Source: Enterobacter hormaechei subsp. hoffmannii (GTDB lineage: Bacteria > Pseudomonadota > Gammaproteobacteria > Enterobacterales > Enterobacteriaceae). Taken from it: DNA of 64,000 bases. The notes beneath the pieces are model-generated. The model made no database searches, had not been told where the DNA came from, and was given only the letters and a program-made list of their open reading frames with translations. A program made the translations under genes and the position numbers. The stretch is from positions 3,224,001 to 3,288,000 of the forward strand of contig NZ_CP017186.1 in the NCBI RefSeq assembly GCF_001729745.1. Reading direction: 5' to 3'. Positions 46,712-55,796 of this stretch are shown here, piece after piece (within the stretch, counting starts at the first letter, position 1; each line of letters opens with the position of its first letter).

Positions 46712-47851
46712 TTACGTGCGAGCAGCGACTTTAGGGCGGATGACAATGGCCGGTAAAGCGACCAGTGCCATCACCCAGAACACACCGTGGCCCAGGTGCT
46801 GATAGAGGAAACCGGCAAATACGGTCATCACCGCAATACTGCCGCCCATCGCCACCGCTGAATAGACTGCCTGAAGACGAATAACGTCCCCACCCTCTCG
46901 CGCCGCGATATAGCGCATCGCCGCCAGATGGCAGACGGTGAAGGTTCCGCAGTGCAGAATTTGCGCCACAATCAGCCACGGCAGCTCCGTCGTCCAGCCC
47001 ATAATGCCCCAGCGCGCTACGCCGCAAACGGCGGAAAGCAGCAGCAGGTCACGCGCCCCGAAACGACGGAACAGTTTTTGGCTCAGCGCGAAGATAATGA
47101 CCTCCGCTACCACGCCGAGCGACCACAGGTAGCCTACCGCAGAAGCCGAGTAGCCCGCCCCCTGCCAGTAGATGGCGCTGAAGCCGTAATAGGCCGCATG
47201 CGCCCCCTGAAGCAGACAGACGCAGGCCAGGAAACGCCAGCTTTGCGCCACCAGCGAGCGCCAGGCGGGCCAGCCAGCGCTCTCCTGATGGCGGCTTTCG
47301 CCCTGCGGCATCACCGACGGACGCAGCAACATACCGAGCAGCATCGAGGCGATGCCGAGCGTTAACAGGGCCAGAATGGCGCGATAGTCATAGAGGCTGA
47401 CCAGTTTCCCGACCAGCGCAGAGCCAATCACGAAGGCAATCGATCCCCACAGGCGCACGCGTCCATAGTCCATGGTGATCTGCTTTTGCCAGGTGTTCGC
47501 CAGGGCATCCGTCAGCGGCACCAGCGGGGAGAAGAACAGATTAAAGCCAACCATCACCACCATCAGCCAGGCAAACTGGTGGCTGACCCAGAAGCAGGCC
47601 GCAAAGACCAGCGTCAGCAGGGCCAGAATTCGCACCGCTTTAATCAACAGAGAGGGATCGCTGACGCGGGGCGCTATCAGCAGGCTACCCAGGAAACGTG
47701 CCACCAGCCCCGTGCCCAGCAGGATGCCGATGGTCTCAGGCGTCAGACCAATTCCCTTGAGCCAGACGCTCCAGAAAGGCAAAAAAATACCGTAACTAAA
47801 GAAATAGGTGAAATAGCTGAGCGCCAGCCAGCGCGTGGAATGCAAGACCAT
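46712..47851 (-). CDS. hcaT: MFS transporter HcaT (3-phenylpropionate family)
   Basis: Major facilitator protein of 379 residues, identical in length to E. coli HcaT, with twelve predicted helices. The start MVLHSTRWLALSYFTYFFSYGIFLPFWSVWL is preceded by GGGAGGGATTC, which decides against the longer frame. In E. coli it is thought to import 3-phenylpropionate for the hcaREFCBD dioxygenase pathway. Those genes are absent here, and the next gene is yphA. The substrate is therefore open. Confidence 0.92.
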   Translation of the reverse strand: MVLHSTRWLALSYFTYFFSYGIFLPFWSVWLKGIGLTPETIGILLGTGLVARFLGSLLIAPRVSDPSLLIKAVRILALLTLVFAACFWVSHQFAWLMVVMVGFNLFFSPLVPLTDALANTWQKQITMDYGRVRLWGSIAFVIGSALVGKLVSLYDYRAILALLTLGIASMLLGMLLRPSVMPQGESRHQESAGWPAWRSLVAQSWRFLACVCLLQGAHAAYYGFSAIYWQGAGYSASAVGYLWSLGVVAEVIIFALSQKLFRRFGARDLLLLSAVCGVARWGIMGWTTELPWLIVAQILHCGTFTVCHLAAMRYIAAREGGDVIRLQAVYSAVAMGGSIAVMTVFAGFLYQHLGHGVFWVMALVALPAIVIRPKVAART

Positions 47852-48023
47852 GAATCCCTCCCGAAATGGAGGCGATAGTCTGGCGTTAATCCCTGACTTT
47901 AGCAAGTCGTTAGCGCGCTATAAATTAACTAAAAATTAACATCATCACCAGCCGTACAGCGTATGGCGAGAGCGGTAAAACTGTATTACGTTTATAAGAC
48001 ATCGCCTGAAGAGGTCGTTTGCC

Positions 48024-48446
48024 ATGAACAGCTTACGTTATTTCGATTTCGGATCCTCTCGTTCTCTCCTGCTTTTAATTGCCCGCATTGCTATCGTGGT
48101 CCTGTTTATTATTTTCGGTTATCCCAAGCTGACGGGGTTTAGCGGCACCGTTCAGTACATGACGTCGCTCGGCGCCCCCATGCCCATGCTGGCCGCGATT
48201 ATTGCGGTGGTAATGGAAATCCCCGCCGCGATTCTGATCGTTCTGGGCTTTTTTACCCGCCCCCTCGCGGTGATCTTTGTCTTCTATACGCTGGGAACGG
48301 CGGTGATTGGACACCACTACTGGGATATGACGGGCGATGCGGTCCTGCCAAATATGATTAACTTCTATAAAAATGTGAGTATCGCTGGCGCCTTTATTTT
48401 GCTGGCGATAACCGGGCCGGGGGCCATCTCCCTCGACCGACGTTAG
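48024..48446 (+). CDS. yphA: DoxX family inner-membrane protein YphA
   Basis: Protein of 140 residues with four hydrophobic segments, matching E. coli YphA nearly throughout ([23 protein letters not shown] region, [12 protein letters not shown]). DoxX proteins are small membrane proteins of uncertain function, some tied to thiosulfate or redox homeostasis. It is divergent from hcaT and convergent with glyA, sharing a bidirectional terminator. Confidence 0.93.
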   Translation: MNSLRYFDFGSSRSLLLLIARIAIVVLFIIFGYPKLTGFSGTVQYMTSLGAPMPMLAAIIAVVMEIPAAILIVLGFFTRPLAVIFVFYTLGTAVIGHHYWDMTGDAVLPNMINFYKNVSIAGAFILLAITGPGAISLDRR

Positions 48447-48451
48447 CCCAT

Positions 48452-48480
48452 AAAAAAAGGCCGCATGAGCGGCCTTTTTC
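48452..48480. terminator. Bidirectional terminator between yphA and glyA
   Basis: Stem GGCCGC/GCGGCC with ATGA loop, flanked by AAAAAAA on one side and TTTTT on the other. It therefore works for both converging genes. Confidence 0.92.
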
Positions 48481-48499
48481 AGTTCTGAAACGCAGAGAA

Positions 48500-49753
48500 T
48501 TATGCGTACACCGGGAAGCGTGCGCAGATGTCCAGAACTTTACCTTTAACGCGCTCGATAACCGCGTCGTCATTGATGTTGTCCAGAACGTCACACATCC
48601 AGCCCGCCAGCTCTTTCACTTCCGCTTCTTTAAAGCCACGGCGAGTTACGGCCGGAGAACCGATACGGATACCGGAAGTCACGAACGGGCTCTTCGGATC
48701 GTTTGGCACGCTGTTTTTGTTCACGGTGATGTTGGCGCGGCCGAGGGCTGCGTCAGCTTCTTTACCGGTCAGGTTCTTATCGACCAAATCCAGCAGGAAC
48801 AGGTGGTTTTCAGTCCCACCGGACACCACTTTGTAACCACGATTCAGGAACACTTCCACCATCGCTTTGGCGTTTTTAGCAACCTGCTGCTGGTAAACCT
48901 TGAACTCTGGCTCCATCGCTTCTTTCAGCGCGACGGCTTTCGCGGCGATAACGTGCATCAGCGGGCCGCCCTGGGCGCTTGGGAACACGGCGGAGTTCAG
49001 CTTTTTGTACAGCTCTTCGTCACCGCCTTTCGCCAGGATCAGGCCACCGCGTGGACCCGCCAGGGTTTTGTGGGTGGTGGTGGTCACAACGTGCGCATGT
49101 GGAACCGGGTTCGGGTAAACGCCAGCGGCAATCAGACCGGCAACGTGCGCCATGTCGACGAACAGGTACGCGCCGATGCTGTCAGCGATTTCACGCATTT
49201 TTGCCCAGTCAACGATGCCGGAGTAAGCAGAGAAGCCACCGATGATCATCTTCGGCTTGTGCTCTTTGGCCTGCTTCGCCATGTCTTCGTAGTCAATTTT
49301 ACCGGACTCATCAATACCGTAAGGGATGATGTTGTACAGTTTGCCAGAGAAGTTAACCGGAGAGCCGTGAGTCAGGTGGCCGCCCTGCGCCAGGTTCATA
49401 CCCAGAACGGTATCGCCCGGCTGCAACAGCGCGGTGTAAACAGCGAAGTTAGCCTGAGAGCCAGAGTGCGGCTGGACGTTCGCGTAGTCAGCGCCAAAGA
49501 GTTCTTTCGCACGGTCAATCGCCAGCTGCTCAACGATATCAACGTATTCGCAACCGCCGTAGTAGCGCTTGCCCGGATAACCTTCAGCATATTTGTTGGT
49601 CAGCTGAGAACCCTGCGCCTGCATCACGCGCGGGCTGGTGTAGTTTTCGGAGGCGATCAGTTCGATGTGCTCTTCCTGACGTACTTTTTCCTGCTCCATA
49701 GCCTGCCACAGTTCGGCATCATAATCGGCAATGTTCATTTCACGCTTTAACAT
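48500..49753 (-). CDS. glyA: Serine hydroxymethyltransferase
   Basis: PLP enzyme interconverting serine and glycine with tetrahydrofolate, the main source of one-carbon units. The PLP-lysine motif [14 protein letters not shown] is intact, as is the N-terminal [34 protein letters not shown] region. The start is the ATG at 49751-49753 ([12 protein letters not shown]), giving 417 residues as in E. coli. A PurR box lies upstream. It is divergent from hmp, as in E. coli. Confidence 0.98.
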   Translation of the reverse strand: MLKREMNIADYDAELWQAMEQEKVRQEEHIELIASENYTSPRVMQAQGSQLTNKYAEGYPGKRYYGGCEYVDIVEQLAIDRAKELFGADYANVQPHSGSQANFAVYTALLQPGDTVLGMNLAQGGHLTHGSPVNFSGKLYNIIPYGIDESGKIDYEDMAKQAKEHKPKMIIGGFSAYSGIVDWAKMREIADSIGAYLFVDMAHVAGLIAAGVYPNPVPHAHVVTTTTHKTLAGPRGGLILAKGGDEELYKKLNSAVFPSAQGGPLMHVIAAKAVALKEAMEPEFKVYQQQVAKNAKAMVEVFLNRGYKVVSGGTENHLFLLDLVDKNLTGKEADAALGRANITVNKNSVPNDPKSPFVTSGIRIGSPAVTRRGFKEAEVKELAGWMCDVLDNINDDAVIERVKGKVLDICARFPVYA

Positions 49754-49871
49754 CCGCATCTCCTGACTCAGCTAACAAGTAAATTTTTGGCCTGAAAAGG
49801 CAGTCCTGTTGGACGACGGGCAACAGTATAACTGAATAGTTCTTCGATAACAGGTCTTGACAAACGATTTT

Positions 49872-49887
49872 ACGCAAACGTTTACCT
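49872..49887. promoter_or_regulatory. PurR box upstream of glyA
   Basis: ACGCAAACGTTTACCT matches PurR consensus ACGCAAACGTTTGCGT in thirteen of sixteen positions. glyA is an established PurR target in E. coli. It lies about 120 bases before the start codon. Confidence 0.8.
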
Positions 49888-50007
49888 CCACGCCACGCAA
49901 GGGTTTGAGCAATAAAGCTCTCGCCATTTTCAACGGATTTCTTTTCAGCTTTGTGATGCATATTTTTCACGATGCAAAGAACCATTTACATTGCAGGGGT
50001 ATTTTTA

Positions 50008-50033
50008 TAAGATGCATATAAAATACATCATTA
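50008..50033. promoter_or_regulatory. NsrR-type operator of hmp
   Basis: Inverted repeat AAGATGCAT...ATACATCATT, close to the NsrR consensus (AAGATGC-N-GCATCTT type arms). It overlaps the probable -10 (TATAAG at 50006); TTTACA at 49985 is a candidate -35. Relief by nitric oxide is expected. Confidence 0.7.
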
Positions 50034-50057
50034 AAGCAACATCAGAAGGAAGCTGCT

Positions 50058-51248
50058 ATGCTCGACGCCCAAACCATCGCTACCGTGAAGGCCACAATCC
50101 CCCTGCTGGTTGAAACGGGTCCTAAACTGACCGCTCATTTCTACGATCGCATGTTCGCGCATAACCCGGAGCTCAAAGAGATTTTCAACATGAGCAACCA
50201 GCGTAACGGCGATCAGCGCGAAGCGCTGTTTAACGCTATTGCCGCCTATGCCAGCAACATCGAAAACCTGCCGGCTCTGCTGCCTGCGGTGGAAAAAATC
50301 GCCCAGAAGCACACCAGCTTCCAGATCAAACCTGAGCAGTACAACATCGTGGGCAGTCACCTGCTGGCAACCCTGGACGAAATGTTCAGCCCGGGCCAGG
50401 AAGTGCTGGATGCCTGGGGTAAGGCATACGGCGTGCTGGCAAACGTGTTCATCAACCGTGAAGCGCAGATCTACAGCGAAAACGCCAGCAAGAATGGCGG
50501 CTGGGAAGGCACGCGTGCTTTCCGCATCGTTGAGAAAACCCCGCGCAGCGCACTGATCACCAGCTTTGAGTTTGAGCCGGTAGACGGCCAGCCAGTTGCC
50601 GATTACCAGCCGGGGCAGTATCTGGGCGTCTGGCTGAAGCCTGAAGGCTTCCCGCACCAGGAGATTCGCCAGTACTCCCTGACCCGCAAGCCAGACGGCA
50701 AAGGCTATCGCATTGCGGTTAAACGTGAGGAAGGCGGTCAGGTATCCAGCTGGCTGCATAACGTCGCCAGCGTGGGTGATATCGTTCATCTGGCCGCGCC
50801 AGCGGGTGATTTCTTTATGGCGGTGGAAACGGGTACCCCGGTGACGCTGATTTCCGCAGGTGTTGGTCAAACGCCAATGCTGGCGATGCTGGATACGCTG
50901 GCAAAATCAAACCACAGCGCGCAGGTTAACTGGTTCCACGCGGCCGAAAACGGTGATGTGCACGCCTTTGCAGATGAAGTGAAAGCGCTCGGAGCGGGTC
51001 TGCCACACTTTACCGCGCATACCTGGTATCGTTTACCCACGGAAGCTGACCGCGCAGCGGCACGTTTTGACAGCGAAGGCCTGATGAATTTAGGGCAGCA
51101 CGAAGGGGCGTTTAGCGCACCGGGGATGCAGTTCTACGTGTGTGGGCCGGTAGCGTTTATGCAGTATGCCGCGAAGCAGCTGGTAGACCTGGGCGTGAAC
51201 AAAGACAACATTCATTACGAATGTTTCGGCCCGCATAAAGTGCTGTAA
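50058..51248 (+). CDS. hmp: Flavohemoglobin, nitric oxide dioxygenase
   Basis: Detoxifies nitric oxide to nitrate with O2 and NAD(P)H. The N-terminal globin domain has the proximal His85, distal Tyr29 and Gln53. An FAD-binding domain follows ([11 protein letters not shown]), then an NAD-binding domain ([25 protein letters not shown]). At 396 residues it equals E. coli Hmp. AGAAGGAAG precedes the ATG. It is divergent from glyA. Confidence 0.98.
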   Translation: MLDAQTIATVKATIPLLVETGPKLTAHFYDRMFAHNPELKEIFNMSNQRNGDQREALFNAIAAYASNIENLPALLPAVEKIAQKHTSFQIKPEQYNIVGSHLLATLDEMFSPGQEVLDAWGKAYGVLANVFINREAQIYSENASKNGGWEGTRAFRIVEKTPRSALITSFEFEPVDGQPVADYQPGQYLGVWLKPEGFPHQEIRQYSLTRKPDGKGYRIAVKREEGGQVSSWLHNVASVGDIVHLAAPAGDFFMAVETGTPVTLISAGVGQTPMLAMLDTLAKSNHSAQVNWFHAAENGDVHAFADEVKALGAGLPHFTAHTWYRLPTEADRAAARFDSEGLMNLGQHEGAFSAPGMQFYVCGPVAFMQYAAKQLVDLGVNKDNIHYECFGPHKVL

Positions 51249-51250
51249 TC

Positions 51251-51321
51251 GCCCGGCGGCGCTGCGCTTGCACGGACCTGCGAAGGGTTCTGTAGGCCGG
51301 GTAAGCGCAGCGCCACCCGGC
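51251..51321. repeat. BIME: paired REP sequences between hmp and glnB
   Basis: Third copy of the composite GCCCGGCGGCGCTGCGC ... GTAGGCC ... GCGCAGCGCCACCCGGC, in the short gap between the two convergent stop codons. Confidence 0.9.
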
Positions 51322-51328
51322 AAGAACG

Positions 51329-51676
<348 letters not shown>

Positions 51677-51747
51677 TTAAACTCTTGCCAGTAAGCAGCC
51701 TCGTAATCGGTTGCTCACAGTATCATATTCAGGCGAATTTTGCGGTA

Positions 51748-53085
51748 TTACTCTTTAAAATCGTTCGCTTCCAGCTCGTGGCGTGAGAGCAATTTATAGA
51801 ACTCGGTACGGTTACGCCCGGCCATGCGCGCCGCGTGGGTCACGTTGCCTTTGGTGATTTGCAGCAGCTTGCGCAGATAGTTCAGCTCGAACTGATTTCG
51901 CGCTTCCGCAAACGTCGGTAAGGCCGTGTTTTCCCCCTCGAGCGCCTGCTCCACCAGCGCATCGCTGATCACCGGCGATGACGTCAGCGCCACGCACTGC
52001 TCAATCACGTTCACCAGCTGGCGTACGTTACCCGGCCAGCTTGCGGTCATCAGGCGTTTCATCGCATCGGTGGAGAACGCGCGCACAAACGGTTTGTGGC
52101 GGTCAGCGGCCTGGCGCAAAAGGTGATTTGCCAGCAGCGGGATATCTTCCGCACGCTCGGCCAGCGCCGGGATTTTCAGGTTGACGACATTCAGTCGATA
52201 GTAGAGATCTTCGCGGAACTCGTTGCGCGCCATCACCTTGGGTAAATCACGGTGGGTGGCGGAAATAATACGCACGTTGATATCGATATCGCGGTTGCTG
52301 CCGAGCGGACGCACTTTCCGCTCCTGCAACACGCGCAGCAATTTGACCTGCAGCGGCGCGGGCATATCGCCAATTTCATCAAGGAACAGCGTGCCCCCCT
52401 CAGCCGCCTGGAACAGCCCTTCACGGCTGCTCACCGCGCCGGTAAAGGCGCCGCGGGCATGGCCGAAGAGCTCTGATTCGAGCAGCTGTTCCGGCAACGC
52501 GCCACAGTTAATGGCAATAAAAGCATTTTTACTGCGTGGGCTGGCGTTGTGGATCGCCTGGGCGAGGATCTCTTTCCCGGTCCCGCTCTGGCCGTTGATC
52601 AGCACGCTAACGTCGGATTGCGCCACCATCCGCGCCTGTTCCAGCAGGCGCAGCATCACAGGGCTACGCGTCACGATGGATTCACGCCAGGCGTCGTCGC
52701 CGGATGGCGCTGCGTGCTCAAGGGCGCTGTCGATCGCTTTATAGAGGGCGTCTTTATCCACCGGTTTGGTGAGGAAGCTGAATACCCCCTGCTGCGTCGC
52801 GGCCACCGCATCAGGAATAGATCCGTGAGCGGTGAGGATAATCACCGGCATCCCGGGCTGCTGCTTCTGGATCTCCGTGAACAATTGCAGGCCATCCATT
52901 TCATCCATGCGCAAATCGCTGATCACCAGATCGATTTTCTCACGGCTGAGCACTTTCAGCCCCTCCTGCCCACTTTCAGCGGTGACCACGCTGTAGCCTT
53001 CGCTGACCAGACGCATCCCCAGCAGCTTTAACAGCCCGGGATCGTCATCCACCAGTAACAGATGGGCAGGTTTACGGCTTGTCAT
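51748..53085 (-). CDS. glrR: Sigma-54 response regulator GlrR (QseF)
   Basis: NtrC-type activator of sigma-54 promoters. The receiver domain has the phospho-acceptor Asp57 (VISDLRM). The AAA+ domain shows Walker A GQSGTGKE and the sigma-54-contacting GAFTGA. A Fis-type helix-turn-helix ends the protein. At 445 residues it is one longer than E. coli. Its start overlaps the qseG stop by four bases. Its known target glmY lies 2 kb away in this window with matching binding sites. Confidence 0.97.
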   Translation of the reverse strand: MTSRKPAHLLLVDDDPGLLKLLGMRLVSEGYSVVTAESGQEGLKVLSREKIDLVISDLRMDEMDGLQLFTEIQKQQPGMPVIILTAHGSIPDAVAATQQGVFSFLTKPVDKDALYKAIDSALEHAAPSGDDAWRESIVTRSPVMLRLLEQARMVAQSDVSVLINGQSGTGKEILAQAIHNASPRSKNAFIAINCGALPEQLLESELFGHARGAFTGAVSSREGLFQAAEGGTLFLDEIGDMPAPLQVKLLRVLQERKVRPLGSNRDIDINVRIISATHRDLPKVMARNEFREDLYYRLNVVNLKIPALAERAEDIPLLANHLLRQAADRHKPFVRAFSTDAMKRLMTASWPGNVRQLVNVIEQCVALTSSPVISDALVEQALEGENTALPTFAEARNQFELNYLRKLLQITKGNVTHAARMAGRNRTEFYKLLSRHELEANDFKE

Positions 53086-53813
53086 GGCTTCACATCCTCT
53101 TGTTTCGGCGTCTCACTGTCTGGCGTCGTGGCAGAGTTGCCTTTCGACCCATCGGGCAGATAGCTGCCTGCCGGCTTACGCGTCGAGAGCTGTCTTTCGA
53201 TATCGGTCAGATTTTCGAGCTTGCGGGTGGTGGTTTCCAGCTGCTCGCGCAGCGACTCCTGCTGCTGGCGAAGCGCATCAAGCTCGCTGTCGCTTGACTG
53301 CTGCAATTTGCTGTAGCGGAAACGCTCTTCAGACAGCTGTAATTGCAGGGTTTGTCCGTCCCGCCAGAGCTGATAGACCGGGCGCACCTGCGGGGGAATA
53401 TTGATCACGTAAGTATCCAGCCGCGTCACGTTGGCACGGCGTTCGACAGGCGTGATTCTGGCATCCGCCATCACGATCCCGCGTTTAAATGCGTCCTGCC
53501 AGGTATCGTCCACCAGCATCGCCGCCTGGGCACGGGCCTCGGCGGGCGCCAGCCGCTGGGCGCAGTCTATTCCGCGCAGCCAGAACAGCGGATTGGATTC
53601 AACATCACGCCCCGACAGGCTCCAGATATCATCGCAACGTGTCGAAAGGAAATCAGCCAGCTGTTTTTGCGGCCATTTATCTTCCTGTTTGTGGCTAATT
53701 GCACTTTTCGGTGCATGGGTTACACAGCCTGCCAGCAGTAAGCAGGGCAGGCTGAGGCGCACATTTTTGCTGGAAAACACCGCGCGCAGTGCGCGGTAAA
53801 AGACGTGTGACAT
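53082..53813 (-). CDS. qseG: Outer membrane lipoprotein QseG
   Basis: Lipoprotein between the GlrK kinase and GlrR, known in E. coli to interact with GlrK. The signal ends in CLLLAGC. The C-terminal half is a predicted coiled coil (QQSSDSELDALRQQQESLREQLETTTRKLENL). I start at the ATG at 53811-53813 because MSHVFYRAL aligns with the E. coli start and gives a normal signal peptide, 243 residues. An ATG seven codons earlier overlaps the glrK stop (ATGA) and is an equally credible coupled start. The tail (SKGNSATTPDSETPKQ) differs from E. coli. Confidence 0.88.
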   Translation of the reverse strand: MSHVFYRALRAVFSSKNVRLSLPCLLLAGCVTHAPKSAISHKQEDKWPQKQLADFLSTRCDDIWSLSGRDVESNPLFWLRGIDCAQRLAPAEARAQAAMLVDDTWQDAFKRGIVMADARITPVERRANVTRLDTYVINIPPQVRPVYQLWRDGQTLQLQLSEERFRYSKLQQSSDSELDALRQQQESLREQLETTTRKLENLTDIERQLSTRKPAGSYLPDGSKGNSATTPDSETPKQEDVKP

Positions 53814-53830
53814 ACTCACCAGGTTGTTAT

Positions 53831-55267
53831 TCATTTCATTGATTTTTCCGGCTCAAGAGGCAGTTCGATACGAAAACAGACATCGGCGCGTTCATCACTC
53901 ACGATGTTAAGCTCACCCTGCATGCGTCGTATGCAGTCGCGGGCAATACTCAGCCCCAGACCACTTCCTTTTACCGCACCTTTTCGCTGATGACTCCCCT
54001 GGAAGAAGGGTTCAAAGATCATCGTTTTTTCATCATCCGGAATCGGGCTTCCGGTATTCGCTACGTCAATAAATACCCGCGAACCGTTGTTATTGCTTCT
54101 GATATAAATGGTACCGGATTCAGTACCATAGTGCACCGCATTGGAATAAAGATTATCCAGTACGCTCATTAACAGCATCGGTTCTGCAAGACAGGCTGGC
54201 GCGTTGAGTTCCACCTGGGTATGCATCATTTTAGCTCTTGCTGGCAGGCTATGGGCGGAGATCACCATGTCCACCAGCGGTTCAATCTCAACGCTTTCAA
54301 GCACCACAGCACCATCCGCCAGCTTGCGGTTATAGTCCAGCAGTTGTTCAATAAGCTTTTGTAAATTGCGGCTGCTGGCATCCAGAATCGCCACGATCTC
54401 TTTTTGCTCAGGGGTTAACGGCCCCGCCACTTCGTCGGCCAGCAGTTCCGTACCTTCACGCATGCTGGCCAGCGGCGTTTTGAGTTCGTGTGAGATATGG
54501 CGCAGGAACTGGTGGCGCTGCGATTCCAGCCACGCCAGGCGCTCTGAAAGCCAGATGATGCGTTGACCGACCGAGCGCAGCTCGCGCGGGCCTTTAAAAA
54601 CGACCGTATCCCCGAGAGATTTACCCTCCCCCAGGCGGTTAATCATCCGCTGGATCCCCTTCACGGGGCCGATGATCATGCGGGTAAAGAGCAGCACCAG
54701 CCCCAGGCTGACGAGGAACAGCACCAGCGCCTGCCAGCCGAAGAACTGGCCGCGCTCGGCAATCTCCTGCTGGAGCTGCTGACCACGGGAAAAGATAACC
54801 GTACGGGTGGACTGAACCATCTCCGTATTGGCGTTCGCGAAGGCTTCAAGTCGGGCGGCGGCGGCGGCATCAGGACCGCTGTTTTTGCACTGGAGCTGCG
54901 CCAGATCGTTCAGATCCTGACGCAGCGCCTGATAGAGTTTGTCATCTGGCAGCACCCCGGCGTGGGCGTCCAGCATTTCGCTGTAGCGTTTACGCTGGTT
55001 CTGATAGACCCTCTCCAGCGTGCGATCGTCAAGCACGCAGTACTGGCGATAGCTACGCTCCATCTCAAGCGCGGCGTTGGTCATCGCCTCGCTACGGCGA
55101 GCATCAATAAGCGTGGTGCGGTTAGTCAGGGCCGCCTGTGCACTTAACGCGTTCAGGCTTTGCCAGGCCTGCCAGGCCAGAACCAGCAAAGGTAGCAGGA
55201 TCAGCAGGAAGGCCATCATAACGAGCTGTCGCAGGGAGCGAGGGAAAGCGGGCCAGCGTTTCAACAC
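53831..55267 (-). CDS. glrK: Sensor histidine kinase GlrK (QseE)
   Basis: Inner-membrane kinase that phosphorylates GlrR. Two transmembrane helices (about residues 15-35 and 175-195) flank a periplasmic sensor region rich in helices. A HAMP segment follows, then the phospho-accepting box FLRHISHELKTPLASM and an ATPase domain with GSGLGLSIARD. The frame opens with GTG then TTG; E. coli starts at the position of the TTG, so the start is 55267 or 55264. At 478 residues it is three longer than E. coli. It lies about 55 bases after the glmY terminator, on the same strand. Confidence 0.96.
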   Translation of the reverse strand: MLKRWPAFPRSLRQLVMMAFLLILLPLLVLAWQAWQSLNALSAQAALTNRTTLIDARRSEAMTNAALEMERSYRQYCVLDDRTLERVYQNQRKRYSEMLDAHAGVLPDDKLYQALRQDLNDLAQLQCKNSGPDAAAAARLEAFANANTEMVQSTRTVIFSRGQQLQQEIAERGQFFGWQALVLFLVSLGLVLLFTRMIIGPVKGIQRMINRLGEGKSLGDTVVFKGPRELRSVGQRIIWLSERLAWLESQRHQFLRHISHELKTPLASMREGTELLADEVAGPLTPEQKEIVAILDASSRNLQKLIEQLLDYNRKLADGAVVLESVEIEPLVDMVISAHSLPARAKMMHTQVELNAPACLAEPMLLMSVLDNLYSNAVHYGTESGTIYIRSNNNGSRVFIDVANTGSPIPDDEKTMIFEPFFQGSHQRKGAVKGSGLGLSIARDCIRRMQGELNIVSDERADVCFRIELPLEPEKSMK

Positions 55268-55321
55268 ATTACTCTCTTCATCCGGGTTTGAGGAGAGCGT
55301 AACTGAGTCTGCCCTTCAGAT

Positions 55322-55507
55322 ACAACAAAGCCGGGTAAAAACCCGGCTTTGTCATGGAATAAGGCGGTGCCTAACTCGACGTTTCGCCCTGGCCTGATAA
55401 AGCATTGCAATAATCAGTAGTTGGACGGCAGGCACCTTTTTGTGCGTCATTCGAAGTTTATGTAGCACGTCCCGAAGGGGCTGACATAAGAAGGTGAATG
55501 AGCCACT
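55322..55507 (-). ncRNA. glmY: Small RNA GlmY
   Basis: Regulatory RNA that binds the adaptor RapZ and so protects GlmZ, raising glmS translation when glucosamine-6-phosphate is low. The minus-strand sequence starts GTGGCTCATTCACC and contains the conserved GTCAGCCCCTTCGGGACGTG hairpin region. It ends in a strong terminator (AAAGCCGGGT/ACCCGGCTTT) at about 55323-55350. Length is about 186 bases against 184 in E. coli. A small open frame across it at 55352-55585 is not a gene. Position between glrK and purL is conserved. Confidence 0.93.
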
Positions 55508-55514
55508 GGTTACT

Positions 55515-55520
55515 ATTATG
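55515..55520 (-). promoter_or_regulatory. Possible sigma-70 -10 element of glmY
   Basis: CATAAT on the minus strand, five of six to TATAAT. It overlaps the -12 region of the sigma-54 promoter, as reported for overlapping glmY promoters in E. coli. Confidence 0.55.
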
Positions 55521-55534
55521 CAACACGCGTGCCA
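55519..55534 (-). promoter_or_regulatory. Sigma-54 promoter of glmY
   Basis: TGGCACGCGTGTTGCA on the minus strand is a perfect match to TGGCAC-N5-TTGCA. The GC of the -12 element lies 12 bases before the GlmY 5' end. Confidence 0.92.
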
Positions 55535-55623
55535 GATTGCAAAAATTAATGCTATCCTTATGATTAGTAATATTTTTATTATCAAAACGTATTGATTGTT
55601 ACGTGAATGATTTCCAGGCTAAG

Positions 55624-55641
55624 TGTCGCTATTAAGCAACA
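55624..55641. promoter_or_regulatory. GlrR binding site, promoter-proximal
   Basis: TGTC-N10-AACA, one mismatch from the GlrR site TGTC-N10-GACA. It is about 120 bases upstream of the glmY start. Confidence 0.65.
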
Positions 55642-55686
55642 CCTTAACGGGAACCTGTCCTGCCGCATATAAATCAACAGGTTAAA

Positions 55687-55704
55687 TGTCTCCTTTTGGA
55701 GACA
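55687..55704. promoter_or_regulatory. GlrR binding site, middle
   Basis: TGTCTCCTTTTGGAGACA is an exact TGTC-N10-GACA site with a fully palindromic spacer. Confidence 0.82.
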
Positions 55705-55719
55705 CTCAGACCAGAGAGT

Positions 55720-55737
55720 TGTCGCGATTTTGCGACA
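55720..55737. promoter_or_regulatory. GlrR binding site, distal
   Basis: TGTCGCGATTTTGCGACA is an exact TGTC-N10-GACA site, 33 bases from the middle site, upstream of glmY and downstream of purL. Confidence 0.8.
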
Positions 55738-55748
55738 GAGACAAAAAA

Positions 55749-55780
55749 GCCCGGTGGCGCTCGCGCTTACCGGGCCTACA
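55749..55780. repeat. REP sequence after purL
   Basis: Intact unit GCCCGGTGGCGCTCGCGCTTACCGGGCCTACA (quoted as two arms GCCCGGTGGCGC and TTACCGGGCC). It forms a hairpin 17 bases past the purL stop, followed on the minus strand by a TTTTTT run. It may therefore serve as the purL terminator. Confidence 0.82.
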
Positions 55781-55796
55781 GTCAGGGCGTTGAAAC

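Noticed and set aside
48803..49750. 315-codon plus-strand open frame
   Set aside because: Antisense shadow of glyA, rich in Phe, Val, Arg and His with no domain.
49740..49985. 81-codon minus-strand frame upstream of glyA
   Set aside because: Covers the PurR box and leader of glyA and has no family resemblance.
50031..50870. 279-codon minus-strand open frame
   Set aside because: Antisense shadow of hmp; it also runs across the hmp operator.
33335..51321. Repeats resembling a dispersed CRISPR or integrase attachment site
   Set aside because: The repeats are inverted pairs of REP units, single per intergenic gap, with no regular spacers.
55352..55585. 77-codon minus-strand frame over the glmY region
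   Set aside because: The stretch matches the GlmY RNA and its sigma-54 promoter; the frame spans the promoter, so translation is implausible.
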